A stretch of 64,000 nt of DNA, from NCBI GenBank assembly GCA_000690595.2, contig JHUT02000006.1:136575-200574 (forward strand), written 5' to 3'. The notes under the pieces are model-generated. The model did no database searches. It was not told the DNA's origin and was given only the letters and a program-made list of their open reading frames with translations. This DNA comes from Natrinema mahii. Lineage in GTDB: Archaea; Halobacteriota; Halobacteria; Halobacteriales; Natrialbaceae. A program made the position numbers and the translations under genes. Positions 1 to 8,657 of the stretch are shown piece by piece; position 1 is the first letter of the stretch; each line of letters starts with the position of its first letter.

Positions 1-2
1 CC

Positions 3-809
3 CGCCGCACCGTCGACGTGTTGGATCTCCCCGGCGTCGCCGTTTCGGTTGAGGAGCGGTTGCCGCGCCACGTCGGCCTCGGGAGCGGCACCCAGCTCGC
101 GCTGGCGGTGCTGACGGCGACGGCGCGGGCCCACAGCCTCGAGCCGCGGGTCCGCGAGAACGCGCCCGCGATGGGGCGAGGCGGCCGCAGCGGCGTCGGC
201 GTCGCGACCTTCGAGGGGGGCGGGTTCGTCGTCGACGCCGGCCACCCGACGAACCGCTTTACCACGGAGCCGCCGGCGGAAGGCGACTGGACGGTGCCGC
301 CGGTCGTCGCCCGCCACGACTTACCCGATGACTGGCGGTTTCTGGTCGTCGTCCCCGACGCCGAGCCCGGCCGCAGCGGCGACGACGAGGACGAGAGCAT
401 GCGCGCGGTCGTCGAGCGGGCCGACCCCGCGATCGCCGACGAGATCGCCGGCGTCGTCACCCGGAAACTGCTACCCGCCGCAGCCGGCGGCAGCCTCGAG
501 CCCTTCGGCGAGGCCGTCGCCGAGATCGGCCGCAAGAACGGTGCCTGGTACGCCGACGCACAGGGCGGGGTCTTCCGCCCGCCCGCGGGCGAACTCGTCG
601 ACGCGCTCGAGGACTGTCCGGTCCTCTCGGGCGTCGGCCAGTCCTCGTGGGGCCCGGTCGTCTACGGCGTGACCGATACCCGCCACGCCGAGGAGGCCGC
701 GGCCGCGGCCCGGGACGCGCTCGCGGAGCGCGGGCTCGAGGGACGAGTGATCCTCGCCGAAGCGGCCGAGAGTGGGGCTCGAGTCGAGACGGGTATCGAT
801 CGCCGATAG
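3..809 (+). CDS. beta-ribofuranosylaminobenzene 5'-phosphate synthase, 5' end cut by window
   Basis: GHMP-kinase-fold protein of the beta-RFAP synthase family, which joins PRPP and 4-aminobenzoate with loss of CO2 at the first committed step of tetrahydromethanopterin-type C1 carrier synthesis in the cytoplasm. The frame is open to the window edge, so about 60 N-terminal residues are missing; the GTG at 18 is internal. The glycine-rich GHMP nucleotide loop is visible as GLGSGTQLALAV, followed by a second conserved glycine patch (MGRGGRSGVGVATF) and a C-terminal GVGQSSWGP motif typical of the family. There is no partner gene in the window. Family assignment is good; the physiological product in a non-methanogenic haloarchaeon is inferred only from the family. 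Confidence 0.82.
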   Translation, partial: RRTVDVLDLPGVAVSVEERLPRHVGLGSGTQLALAVLTATARAHSLEPRVRENAPAMGRGGRSGVGVATFEGGGFVVDAGHPTNRFTTEPPAEGDWTVPPVVARHDLPDDWRFLVVVPDAEPGRSGDDEDESMRAVVERADPAIADEIAGVVTRKLLPAAAGGSLEPFGEAVAEIGRKNGAWYADAQGGVFRPPAGELVDALEDCPVLSGVGQSSWGPVVYGVTDTRHAEEAAAAARDALAERGLEGRVILAEAAESGARVETGIDRR

Positions 810-950
810 TGAGAGAGAACGAAAGCGCGGCGCGTAGCGCCGCGGTAAGACGAGCGGACCGACGGGACCCAGCGCATGACTGTTGTCGGTCGCTGTCGAT
901 CGACTATCCCACCAAGTTACGAAGAATCTATTGACTAATTCACGCCACAA

Positions 951-960
951 CTATAATATT
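951..960 (+). promoter_or_regulatory. TATA-like box for the lipoprotein gene at 983
   Basis: The AT-rich sequence ctataatatt is centred about 28 nt before the ATG at 983, the spacing expected for a leaderless haloarchaeal transcript. It argues for the start at 983 rather than 959. Confidence 0.55.
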
Positions 961-982
961 GATCGAATGGGGAGTGAAGTAT

Positions 983-1441
983 ATGCCCGCCCGACGACCT
1001 ATCCTATCAACTGTAGTATCCACCACAGTGGCCGGTCTTTCTGGATGTGTCTCGTCAATTTATTCTAGCAACCAGTTAGTTCTCAGCTGTATTGAGATAG
1101 CTAATGCAGATACCCAGTCGCATACTATTCATGTGCGTGTTGATTACGAAAACGAAGAAATATTTTCCGATTCATACGACCTCAAGAATCGCAATGAGTC
1201 AGGACCACTCCAGCATCAATGGATCGATCAAGATTGGCCGGATGAGCCGGGACATTTCCGCGTTCACATGCGTATGGACGGCGATTCAGAGGGGACAACG
1301 GTTGACTCTAAAGAAGTATCTGACGAATATGCCCTCCAAGTCGCCTATTGGATTGGGAGGGACGGCTCAGGAATACCGTACTGGGAAACGATTGACTCCG
1401 AGAGCTATGAAGAAGATCGTAAAGAGTCAATTATAGTATAG
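983..1441 (+). CDS. predicted lipoprotein of unknown function
   Basis: A 152-residue protein with an N-terminal hydrophobic stretch ending in a lipobox-like LSGC (Cys around residue 21), so it is probably lipid-anchored outside the membrane. Two arginines (PARRP) sit before the hydrophobic stretch, which would also allow Tat export. The mature part is acidic and shows no enzyme motif; it may be a beta-sandwich-like carrier or structural domain (HTIHVRVDYENEEIFSDSY). Codon use is noticeably less GC-rich than the neighbours, which suggests a recently acquired or fast-evolving gene. The ATG at 983 is preferred because of the TATA box and because the signal then starts properly. I do not recognise a family beyond haloarchaeal lipoproteins. 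Confidence 0.65.
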   Translation: MPARRPILSTVVSTTVAGLSGCVSSIYSSNQLVLSCIEIANADTQSHTIHVRVDYENEEIFSDSYDLKNRNESGPLQHQWIDQDWPDEPGHFRVHMRMDGDSEGTTVDSKEVSDEYALQVAYWIGRDGSGIPYWETIDSESYEEDRKESIIV

Positions 1442-1630
1442 TTCTAGATCTTATGTCGCTGGTGTAGACGATTTCGTGCTGGTGGTCGAATATCCTGAGA
1501 CATTCGGCGGACTCGACCAGTTCCGGTAGCGGACTCTGTCGACCGTTTGCCGGACGACCGAGCGACGCGAGTGAGCGGAGCACAAACGGTCGGCCGCAAC
1601 CGGTAAACGGACGCGAGCAAACGACCCCGT

Positions 1631-2467
1631 ATGGAACGGATGCCGCTCGGGGTCTCGCGGCTCGATCGGATGATCGGTGGCGGCGCGCCAGCGGGCAGCG
1701 TCGTCTTACTGGCCGGCGAGTCCGGTGCCGGCGCACGTGAGTTCTGCTACACCAGCGCCGTGATGAACGGACTCGTCGAGGCCGCCCCCGATCTCTTCGA
1801 CCTCTACTACGGCGACCTCGCATCCGACGTGACCCTGCCCGAGGCCGTCCACTACGTCTCCTTTACCGACGAACCGAGCGCCGTCGTCGACGAGATGCAG
1901 TTCGTCATGGACGAGGCCCTCGTCGACGCGGGGATGGACGACGTCCGGTTCGTCGAACTCGCCGAGGAGTACTTCCAGCTGACGCCGGTGCCGACCGACT
2001 GGTACGCCGACGGGATGGCCGACATCACCGAACTCGGCAGCCACAACGAGCGCACCGACGTCCTCGAGGCGCTGGGCGAGTACCTGACCGACCACGCCAC
2101 CGACAACCTCGTCGTGATCGACTCGGTCACCGATCTGGTGGCGGCGGCCGACGACCGGTTGGGCTGGTCGGACCTGACCGTCCTGCTGAAGGGGCTCAAA
2201 CGCGCCTCGCATCGCTGGGGCGGGGTCATCCTCCTGCTCGTCAACTCGGAACTGCTCGGGCCGACGGAACTCGGCCGGCTCAAGGAGGCCACCGACGGCA
2301 CGCTGCTGTTCGAGTGGGAAAGCGGCGGCTCCGAACGCGCCCGCACCCTCGTCGTCGAGCAGTTCCGGGGCGTTCTCTCCCGGCTCGAGGACGAGGACAT
2401 CGTCCGCTTCGAGACGGAGATCCACGACGGCGGCTTCGACATCAGCAACGTCCGCAAGATCAGGTGA
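1631..2467 (+). CDS. HTR-like / RAD55-KaiC family ATPase-like protein
   Basis: A 278-residue RecA-superfamily protein of the RAD55/KaiC-like group often annotated 'HTR-like' in haloarchaea. The start (PLGVSRLDRMIGGGAPAGSVVLLAGESG) matches the family opening. The P-loop reads GESGAGARE where KaiC-like proteins have GxxGxGKT: the lysine position is Ala and the Ser/Thr position is Arg, so ATP hydrolysis is doubtful. A Walker B-like strand is present (NLVVIDSVTDLV, about residue 155-167) and a late basic/hydrophobic tail follows. It is a single gene, 66 bp before the zinc-ribbon gene. Family is clear; a regulatory or scaffold role is inference from the lost lysine. Confidence 0.78.
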   Translation: MERMPLGVSRLDRMIGGGAPAGSVVLLAGESGAGAREFCYTSAVMNGLVEAAPDLFDLYYGDLASDVTLPEAVHYVSFTDEPSAVVDEMQFVMDEALVDAGMDDVRFVELAEEYFQLTPVPTDWYADGMADITELGSHNERTDVLEALGEYLTDHATDNLVVIDSVTDLVAAADDRLGWSDLTVLLKGLKRASHRWGGVILLLVNSELLGPTELGRLKEATDGTLLFEWESGGSERARTLVVEQFRGVLSRLEDEDIVRFETEIHDGGFDISNVRKIR

Positions 2468-2533
2468 GGCGGCGCGGCTCAGCGCTCGGGTTTGGACCAA
2501 TCCTTATGCATCCGACCCCCTAAATAGAGGTAG

Positions 2534-3409
2534 ATGTCGAGCCAGAACCACGACGAGAGCGGCGTCTCGTTCGCGATTCCCGCCGAGGCCGACGACTGGC
2601 TGGCCGACGAAGCCGCCCGGCGCGGCGAGAGCCGCGACGATATCTGTCGGCGGCTGGTGACCGCTGCGGCCGCGGTCGCGACGGACGACGACCTCGAACT
2701 GGCCGACCGCGACGAACTCGCCGCCGTCCGGGGCCAGCTAGCGACCCACCGCGAGGAGTTTCAGGCCCACCTCGACGACGTCCGCGAGCGAGTCGTCCAG
2801 GTCAAACGCGAGGCCGACGCCAAGGCCCCGGCCGATCACGACCACGCCGACTACCCGACGGACAGCGACCTCGCGGCCGTCCGCGCGGACCTCGAGGCAC
2901 TCGAGGAGACCGTCGACCGCGGCTTCGGGAACTTCGAGACCGTCCTCGAGGACCTCCTCGGGGACGTCGACGAGCTAGCTGAGCGGTCGACCCTGCTGGC
3001 CGCGGCGGTGGTCGACCTCCGGGAGCGCGACGACGACCGCGCCGACCGACGCCGTCGCCGGGCCGCGACCGACGACCTCAAGCTGGCGGCCAACCGACTG
3101 GGCGTGCGCACGGCGACCTGCGAGGACTGCGGCTCGAGCGTCGATATCGCGTTGCTGACCGCCCCGGAGTGTCCCCACTGTGGGAACGCCGTCACCGACG
3201 TCGCCGAGCGGTCGTCGATCTTCGGCTCCCATCGGCTCCTGACTGGCGAGCCGCCGGCGCTCGAGGCCCCGTCCGCGGAGTCGGGCGGACCCGACTCGGA
3301 CGCGGTACGCGGGATCGCCGACGAAGACACAACGCCGACGGCCGACTCGAGGGCAGTGACGTTCGACGACGACAGCGGTTCCGACACCGGCGGTGAGTCC
3401 GATGACTGA
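2534..3409 (+). CDS. ribbon-helix-helix / coiled-coil / zinc-ribbon protein
   Basis: A 291-residue soluble protein. Residues about 10-45 (SFAIPAEADDWLADEAARRG) look like a CopG-type ribbon-helix-helix DNA-binding unit; residues about 55-165 are a long Glu/Arg/Leu heptad region likely to form a coiled coil; residues about 195-220 hold CEDCG and CPHCG, a four-cysteine zinc ribbon; the tail is acidic and disordered. This reads as a DNA-binding oligomer. A TATA-like cttatgcat lies about 27 nt before the ATG, so the transcript is probably leaderless. The stop overlaps the next ATG, so the two genes are translationally coupled. The target is unknown. Confidence 0.7.
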   Translation: MSSQNHDESGVSFAIPAEADDWLADEAARRGESRDDICRRLVTAAAAVATDDDLELADRDELAAVRGQLATHREEFQAHLDDVRERVVQVKREADAKAPADHDHADYPTDSDLAAVRADLEALEETVDRGFGNFETVLEDLLGDVDELAERSTLLAAAVVDLRERDDDRADRRRRRAATDDLKLAANRLGVRTATCEDCGSSVDIALLTAPECPHCGNAVTDVAERSSIFGSHRLLTGEPPALEAPSAESGGPDSDAVRGIADEDTTPTADSRAVTFDDDSGSDTGGESDD

Positions 3410-3905
3410 CGACACCGGCGACGATGGCGACGAGAGCGAGTTCGTGGAGGGTGATGGAGCCGAATTCGGAGCCGGCGACGGTACCGAGTTCACTCACGAC
3501 GCGGCCTCGCTCGAGGTCGGCGATCCCGAATCGGACGACCGCGCCGACCCCCTCGGTGACCTCGCCGCGACCGTCGCGGAGTCGGCCGGCGACGAACCGG
3601 ACGCGGAGACGGCCGCGTTCGACGACCTGTTCGACCGCCAAGACACCGCCGAGATCGACGCCGACCGGCTCTGGGAGCGACTCGAGGGCGACGACCTGCC
3701 GGCGCCGACGGAGGCGGCCGACAGCGAGGTCCGCGAGGTCGACAAGCGCGCCTACTGCCAGGGGTGTGAGTACCTCACCGAGCCGCCCGACGTCGCCTGC
3801 ACCCACGAAGACGCCGAGATTCTGGCGGTGCCGACGATCGAGACGGTCCGGGTCGCGGACTGTCCGTTCGTCCTCGCGGACGAGGACGGCGACCGGGAGC
3901 GGTGA
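3402..3905 (+). CDS. acidic protein with C-terminal cysteine/histidine zinc-binding motif
   Basis: A 167-residue protein whose first 100 residues are extremely acidic and low in complexity, followed by a compact domain with YCQGCEYL, ACTHEDAEI and VADCPFV, i.e. four cysteines and a histidine spaced for metal binding. The ATG at 3402 overlaps the upstream stop by 8 nt (ATGACTGA); a GTG at 3393 is possible but less likely. The overlap says it works with the ribbon-helix-helix/zinc-ribbon protein before it. I recognise the C-terminal pattern as recurrent in haloarchaeal proteins of unknown function, but I assign no activity. Confidence 0.68.
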   Translation: MTDDTGDDGDESEFVEGDGAEFGAGDGTEFTHDAASLEVGDPESDDRADPLGDLAATVAESAGDEPDAETAAFDDLFDRQDTAEIDADRLWERLEGDDLPAPTEAADSEVREVDKRAYCQGCEYLTEPPDVACTHEDAEILAVPTIETVRVADCPFVLADEDGDRER

Positions 3906-3953
3906 CGCGCCGATCTCGAGTGTTTTTGCCGCTCGGGCACGTACCGGCCGGGT

Positions 3954-4283
3954 ATGCAATTCTGCGACGACTGCGGCTCGATGATGAAAGCGCAGGGTGA
4001 TCGCATGGTCTGTACGAACGACGACTGCGGGGCCTCGAGCGAGCGCGACCGCGAGCAGGAAGACGCCTTCGTCACGACGGAGTCCCAGACCGACGACGAC
4101 GTGATCGAGTCCGACGAGAACGCCAACTTCGAGGGGAAACCGAAGGCGAACGACGTGATCTGTGACGAGTGCGGTGCCGAGGAGGCGTGGTACACGCTCA
4201 AACAGACCGCGTCGGCCGACGAGCCGCCGACGCGGTTTTTCAAGTGTACCGAGTGCGGGAATCGGTGGCGGGAGTACAACTGA
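3954..4283 (+). CDS. tfs: transcription factor S (TFIIS/RPB9-like)
   Basis: Archaeal transcript cleavage factor that helps RNA polymerase back out of arrested complexes. The 109 residues contain an N-terminal zinc ribbon (CDDCG near residue 4 and CTNDDCG near 20) and a C-terminal zinc ribbon (CDECG near 66 and CTECG near 101). The tip of the second ribbon carries the Asp-Glu pair (ASADEPPTRFF) that stimulates RNA cleavage, so this is an active-type TFS and not an inhibitory paralogue. Length is normal for the family. It sits 48 bp behind the zinc protein gene and may share its transcript. Confidence 0.93.
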   Translation: MQFCDDCGSMMKAQGDRMVCTNDDCGASSERDREQEDAFVTTESQTDDDVIESDENANFEGKPKANDVICDECGAEEAWYTLKQTASADEPPTRFFKCTECGNRWREYN

Positions 4284-4379
4284 CGACGCTGCCAGATCCG
4301 TTCGACGTTTCTGACCGGATTATCGTGCTAACTGACACCAATGGGCAAGGAATAAGCGCCGGTCCACCGTAGCGGGCGT

Positions 4380-5111
4380 ATGGACGCGCTCGAGCGGCCG
4401 ACGTTCGACTCCGAGGCCAGCCGGCGTCTCTACGAGTACGTCGAGCGCCACGGGACCGTCGAACGGCACAAACTGCGCGAGATCGTCTCCCTCCCGGCCG
4501 AGGAGTTCCAGACCCGCCTCGAGGAGCTGAAGACGGACGGCTATCTCGCGGAGGACGGCGGGACGCTCCGGCTCGCGCTCGAGTTCGGGGCCGTCGAGAA
4601 ACACGCGTTGGACGAGTTCACTGTCACCGTCCGCCCCGCCAGACAGGACGACTTCGACGGGCTGGTCGAGACGATCAGGGACGTCACGGCCGAGGAGAGC
4701 TACGTCGTCGCCGAGACGGTCGCCGAGCAACTGCTCTCCGACGACACCGTCACCAGACACACCGCGATCGAGACCCGCCAGTTCTTCGTCGCGACCGTCG
4801 ACGGCGCGGTCGTCGGCTGGACGCACCTCGATCTCCACCGACTCGAGCCGATCCGAGAGGTCGCCCAGCAGACCGTCGGCGTCCGCGAGGCCTACCGGGG
4901 TCACGGGATTGGGAGCACGCTCCTGCAGCGCGGGATCGAGTGGGCCGAGGCCAACGGCTACCGGAAGCTCTACAACAGCGTTCCCGTCGTCAACGACACC
5001 GCGCTCGAGTTCCTGACCGTCCACGGCTGGGACACCGAGGCGATCCGCAGGGACCACTACGCGATCGACGGCGAGTACGTCGACGAAGTGATGATGGCCT
5101 ACGAGCTGTAG
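4380..5111 (+). CDS. GNAT-family N-acetyltransferase with N-terminal winged-helix-like part
   Basis: A 243-residue protein. Residues 1-75 resemble a winged-helix unit (RLYEYVERHGTVERHKLREI... LKTDGYL), and residues about 80-243 form a GNAT domain with the acetyl-CoA loop VREAYRGHGIGSTLLQRGIEW (motif A, Q/RxxGxG/A as YRGHGIGS) and a late asparagine (YNSVPVVNDTALEFLTVHGW). Predicted to transfer an acetyl group to an amine; the substrate is not evident. The family is common in haloarchaea in this two-part form. It stands alone between tfs and dinB, all on the same strand. Confidence 0.85.
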   Translation: MDALERPTFDSEASRRLYEYVERHGTVERHKLREIVSLPAEEFQTRLEELKTDGYLAEDGGTLRLALEFGAVEKHALDEFTVTVRPARQDDFDGLVETIRDVTAEESYVVAETVAEQLLSDDTVTRHTAIETRQFFVATVDGAVVGWTHLDLHRLEPIREVAQQTVGVREAYRGHGIGSTLLQRGIEWAEANGYRKLYNSVPVVNDTALEFLTVHGWDTEAIRRDHYAIDGEYVDEVMMAYEL

Positions 5112-5190
5112 CGGCGACGCGGGGCGGTCCTCGACCGCTGCCGGCGGGCGCAACGTTCACGTCCGTCCGGACGAATCGATCGGTAGACGA

Positions 5191-6498
5191 ATGTCCGACG
5201 GGCCGCGGCTGCCGGGCGTCGAGCGCGAGACCGACGAGGACCGGATCGTCTGTCACGTCGACGCCGACTGTTTCTATGCCTCCTGCGAGCGGCTGCGCGA
5301 GCCCGAACTCCGGGGCGAACCCGTCGTCGTTGGCATGGGGTACGAACCCGGCGAGACCGTCGGGGCCGTCGCTACCGCCAGCTACGAGGCCCGCGAGTTC
5401 GGCGTCGAGAGCGCCCAAGCGATTTCGACGGCCCTCGAGCGACTGCCCAGACGCGCGGCGTACGAGGCCGGCGATCTCGACGGGGAGACAGACTGCGCGG
5501 AGACCGGCCACTACCGCCCCGTCGACATGGACTACTACGAGTCGGTCGCGGCCGACGTCCGGGAGATCCTCCACGACTGCGCGGACGTGGTCCGAGAGGT
5601 CAGCATCGACGAGGCCTACCTCGACGTGACCGAGCGCACGGCGTGGGAGGTCGCCGACGGCTTCGCCCGGCACATCAAAGACCGCATCCGCCGTGAGGTC
5701 GGCGTGGCCGTCAGCGTGGGCGTCGCGCCGACGATGAGTACGGCCAAGATCGCCAGCGACTTCGACAAACCCGACGGGCTCACCGTCGTCCGGCCCGACG
5801 AGAGCCGTGACTTCCTCGCCCCGCTCGCGGTCGACCTGCTGCACGGCGTCGGTCCCGTGACCGCCCGCGAGCTTCGGGAGATGGGCCTCGAGACGGCCGG
5901 CGACGTGGCGGCGACCGATCCGGAGCCGCTGGTCGAGCGGTTCGGCGAGCGCGGCCGGGAACTGTACGACCGCGCGCGCGGCGACGACGACCGCCGCGTC
6001 GAGCCCAAGGGCGACCCCAAGAGCTTCTCCCGGGAGTCGGCCTTCGCCGAGGCCGTCGCGGAACCCGAGCCGAAGTACGACCAGATCGAGACGCTCGCGG
6101 CGGCCGTCGCCGACCGCGCCCGCCGGGAGGGCGCGCTGTACCGGACCATCGGCGTCAAGGCGGTCACGCCGCCGTACGACGTCAATACGCGCGAGCGGTC
6201 CCTGCCCGGCCCCGTCGACGACCCCGACCTGGTCGACCGCGTGGCGCGCGACCTCTTCGCCGAGTTCGAGCGCGAGCCCGTCCGCAAGGTCGGCGTCCGC
6301 GTCGCCAACCTCGAGTTCGCGGCCGCCGACCAGGCCAGCCTCGAGAGTTGGGAGGGGGACGGGGGCGGTCCCGACGGGCGGTCGAACCCCGAGTCAGCCG
6401 ACGACGAAGCCGCCGACGCGACCGACGACGAGCCGGAGCCGGGGACGCTCGGCGGCGATCGCTCGAACGGACAGTCGTCGCTCGCGGACTTCTCGTGA
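5191..6498 (+). CDS. dinB: DNA polymerase IV (Y-family, DinB)
   Basis: Translesion DNA polymerase. Catalytic carboxylates are in DADCFYASCE (about residue 25) and SIDEAYLDVT (about residue 128), the steric-gate region follows the first motif (FYASCE), and helix-hairpin-helix residues VDLLHGVGPVTARELREMG lie near residue 215. The little-finger domain (residues about 270-385) is followed by an acidic linker and a C-terminal QSSLADF, a good PCNA-interacting peptide (Q-x-x-L-x-x-F). The 435 residues are typical for haloarchaeal homologues. It acts on DNA bound to the PCNA clamp; damage regulation cannot be read from the sequence. Confidence 0.94.
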   Translation: MSDGPRLPGVERETDEDRIVCHVDADCFYASCERLREPELRGEPVVVGMGYEPGETVGAVATASYEAREFGVESAQAISTALERLPRRAAYEAGDLDGETDCAETGHYRPVDMDYYESVAADVREILHDCADVVREVSIDEAYLDVTERTAWEVADGFARHIKDRIRREVGVAVSVGVAPTMSTAKIASDFDKPDGLTVVRPDESRDFLAPLAVDLLHGVGPVTARELREMGLETAGDVAATDPEPLVERFGERGRELYDRARGDDDRRVEPKGDPKSFSRESAFAEAVAEPEPKYDQIETLAAAVADRARREGALYRTIGVKAVTPPYDVNTRERSLPGPVDDPDLVDRVARDLFAEFEREPVRKVGVRVANLEFAAADQASLESWEGDGGGPDGRSNPESADDEAADATDDEPEPGTLGGDRSNGQSSLADFS

Positions 6499-6644
6499 CC
6501 GCCCGTCCGCCGTGTCCGCTCCGACCGCGGCGGCCACAACGCACTCGGCGCTCGAGACCGAGCTTCCGCCTGGATCGGCAAGAACATTGAAACTATAACC
6601 CCTCCCCCACAACTCGGGGACAGACCATCCCGCCCGACGCTCAT

Positions 6645-7973
6645 ATGACAGAGGACTTCTACGATCTACTCGAGGTCTCGCCCGACGCCGATCAGGACGA
6701 GATCAAGGACGCCTACCGCGAACAGGTCCGTGTCTATCACCCCGACGTGAACGACGACGATCGCGCACAGGCGCAGTTCACCGCCGTCAAGACCGCCTAC
6801 GACATCCTCGGCGATCCCGTCGAACGACAGGCCTACGATCGGCTGGGTCACGAGGACTACGTCGCCAAGCGGACCAGCGGCCTCCCCTCCCCCGACGTCT
6901 GGCAGAGCGACGACGGCGATGACGACGACGGCGGAACCGAAGTGAGCTACTCGGAATCGGAGACGGCGTCCGCCTCGGCGTCGACCGCCGGCGCGTCGGC
7001 AGCCGGCGCCGCGAGCAGCGGCTCGAGTGCCTCGAGTCGCGGCTCGGCGTCGACTTCGACCTCGAGCGCCGGTGCGAGCGCGACCGGCTCGGCCGCCGGA
7101 ACCGGTGGCACGACCTCGAGGACGGGTGCGTCGGCGACCGGCGCGACCGCCGACGCCTCGAGCGCGACCGCCACCGGGACCGCGACGGGGACCGGCGGCG
7201 GAACGGGCTCGGGAACGAGCAATCGAGCCGGCGACTCGGGCGACACCGCCGGCGGTACCGATCGATCGCGGACGACCGACAGTGACGACGGGTCGACGGC
7301 CAATCCGATCGCCCGCTGGTGGCGGCGACGGAACGTCTCCCTGCCGCTGCTGTGGCTGTCGGTGATCATTTACGCCGCCGGCCTCGTCCAGTTCGGACTC
7401 GCAAACGAGAGCGCGCTTCGCTCGCTCCGGGCCGAACTGTCGGGGATCGGTGCCGACCCGCAGGGGCTCTGGACCGCGCTCTCGGCCGACCGGCAGGGCG
7501 TCGAGACGACCGTCGCGTTCATGCGCGGCCTCGAGGTCGTGACCCCGCCGCTCGAGCGGCCGCTGTGGTACGGCGCGCTGGCGGGCGTCGTCGCCCTCGC
7601 CGCCCTCGGACTGCTCGTCTCGCGGGTCGTCCGCCGGGAGGAGACCTGGGGGCCGGTGACGATCGACGAGACGATCGTCGTCGCGCTGTCGGTGGCGGTG
7701 CCGACGACGCTGGTCGGCGGCCCGCTGCTCGCCGGCGCGGTCCTCATGCCGCTGTTGTTCGGCGTCGTCGTTCGGCACACGCGGCGCGGGCCGGGCTGGA
7801 CGCCGTCGTATCTCTACGTCCTCCCCGTCCTCGCCCCGCTTGCGGCCGTCGGCGCGGCGGCGGCGGGCGTCACCAGCCTCCCGATCGACATCGCCGCGGT
7901 CGTCGTCCTGCCGCTGCTCGGCGGGCTGGGGCTGCCGCTGCGGGCGACGATCAGGAAACGGTTCGGGCGCTGA
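6645..7973 (+). CDS. membrane-anchored J-domain protein
   Basis: Residues 1-65 are a complete J domain with the Hsp70-stimulating HPD at 32-34 (VYHPDVND). It has no G/F or zinc-finger part of a canonical DnaJ. Residues about 85-225 are a low-complexity Ser/Thr/Ala/Gly linker, and residues about 232-442 hold five or six hydrophobic segments (LPLLWLSVIIYAAGLVQFGL, LAGVVALAALGLLVSRVV, then several near the end). The protein therefore probably tethers a cytoplasmic J domain to the membrane to recruit DnaK there. ATG at 6645 begins immediately before the J-domain helix. The membrane part is not a family I can name. Confidence 0.85.
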   Translation: MTEDFYDLLEVSPDADQDEIKDAYREQVRVYHPDVNDDDRAQAQFTAVKTAYDILGDPVERQAYDRLGHEDYVAKRTSGLPSPDVWQSDDGDDDDGGTEVSYSESETASASASTAGASAAGAASSGSSASSRGSASTSTSSAGASATGSAAGTGGTTSRTGASATGATADASSATATGTATGTGGGTGSGTSNRAGDSGDTAGGTDRSRTTDSDDGSTANPIARWWRRRNVSLPLLWLSVIIYAAGLVQFGLANESALRSLRAELSGIGADPQGLWTALSADRQGVETTVAFMRGLEVVTPPLERPLWYGALAGVVALAALGLLVSRVVRREETWGPVTIDETIVVALSVAVPTTLVGGPLLAGAVLMPLLFGVVVRHTRRGPGWTPSYLYVLPVLAPLAAVGAAAAGVTSLPIDIAAVVVLPLLGGLGLPLRATIRKRFGR

Positions 7974-8027
7974 TCACCCGCGAACTGGGGCGCCCGCTTT
8001 TCTCTCGTGGCTGCGACGCGACCGAAC

Positions 8028-8037
8028 GGTTAAAACC
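8028..8037 (+). promoter_or_regulatory. TATA-like box of the MBF1-like gene
   Basis: The sequence ggttaaaacc is centred 27 nt before the ATG at 8059 and so fits a leaderless transcript starting at that ATG. It disfavours the in-frame ATG at 8044. Confidence 0.55.
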
Positions 8038-8058
8038 CGACAGATGCCAAACTCCCGC

Positions 8059-8580
8059 ATGGCCAAGTACTCGACCGGTTCGTCCGGCGGTGGCGGCGGG
8101 ACGAACTGCGAACTCTGTGGTACCGAGAGCGACTCGCTGACGCTCGCGTCGGTCGCCGGCGCGGAACTCGAGGTCTGTCCTGACTGCGCGCCACACGACG
8201 ATTCGACGGCCCACGGCGGGGGAGACCGAAAGCGAAGCGAGCAGGACGCGGGCTCGAGCGACGGACCCGACCGCAAGCGGAAGGTGGCCCAGAACGTCGC
8301 GAAGGCCAACCCGGTCTGGGACGGCGACTCCGAACACTGGGAGAGCGAGGGCACGAACTACGACGACGACCCCCTTCCCTACCTCGTCTCGGACTACGGC
8401 GAGGCCCTCGTCGAGGCCCGACGGGAGGCCGGCCTCCAACGCGAGGAACTCGCCGAGGAACTCGGCGCACCCGAGAAAGACATCCTCGCGGTCGAACAGG
8501 GCCGAGCGACCCAGGCCGGCGTCGGCGGCGGGCTGATCGAGGCTCTCGAGGAGCGACTGGACGTAACCCTGGCGGAGTGA
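8059..8580 (+). CDS. MBF1-like multiprotein bridging factor (zinc + HTH)
   Basis: Archaeal MBF1-type transcription cofactor, 173 residues. The N-terminal opening MAKYSTGSSGGG is characteristic of haloarchaeal members, followed by a zinc ribbon (CELCG and CPDCA), a basic/acidic linker, and a C-terminal lambda-Cro-type helix-turn-helix (YGEALVEARREAGLQREELA, then LGAPEKDILAVEQG). In archaea MBF1 links regulators to the basal machinery and contacts translation components. The start at 8059 is set by the upstream TATA box; the open frame extends further upstream but that part overlaps the DnaJ-like gene and is not coding. Confidence 0.88.
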   Translation: MAKYSTGSSGGGGGTNCELCGTESDSLTLASVAGAELEVCPDCAPHDDSTAHGGGDRKRSEQDAGSSDGPDRKRKVAQNVAKANPVWDGDSEHWESEGTNYDDDPLPYLVSDYGEALVEARREAGLQREELAEELGAPEKDILAVEQGRATQAGVGGGLIEALEERLDVTLAE

Positions 8581-8657
8581 GCGACCGGTAGTTTTTCTCG
8601 GGTCGGGCGACGGTCTCGGCGGGCAGACTTTTAGTGACCGAGGACGGACTGTGATCG

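Noticed and set aside
7840-8058. Upstream extension of the MBF1-like gene
   Set aside because: It overlaps the end of the DnaJ-like gene in another frame and is Arg/Ser-rich shadow; the TATA box puts the start at 8059.
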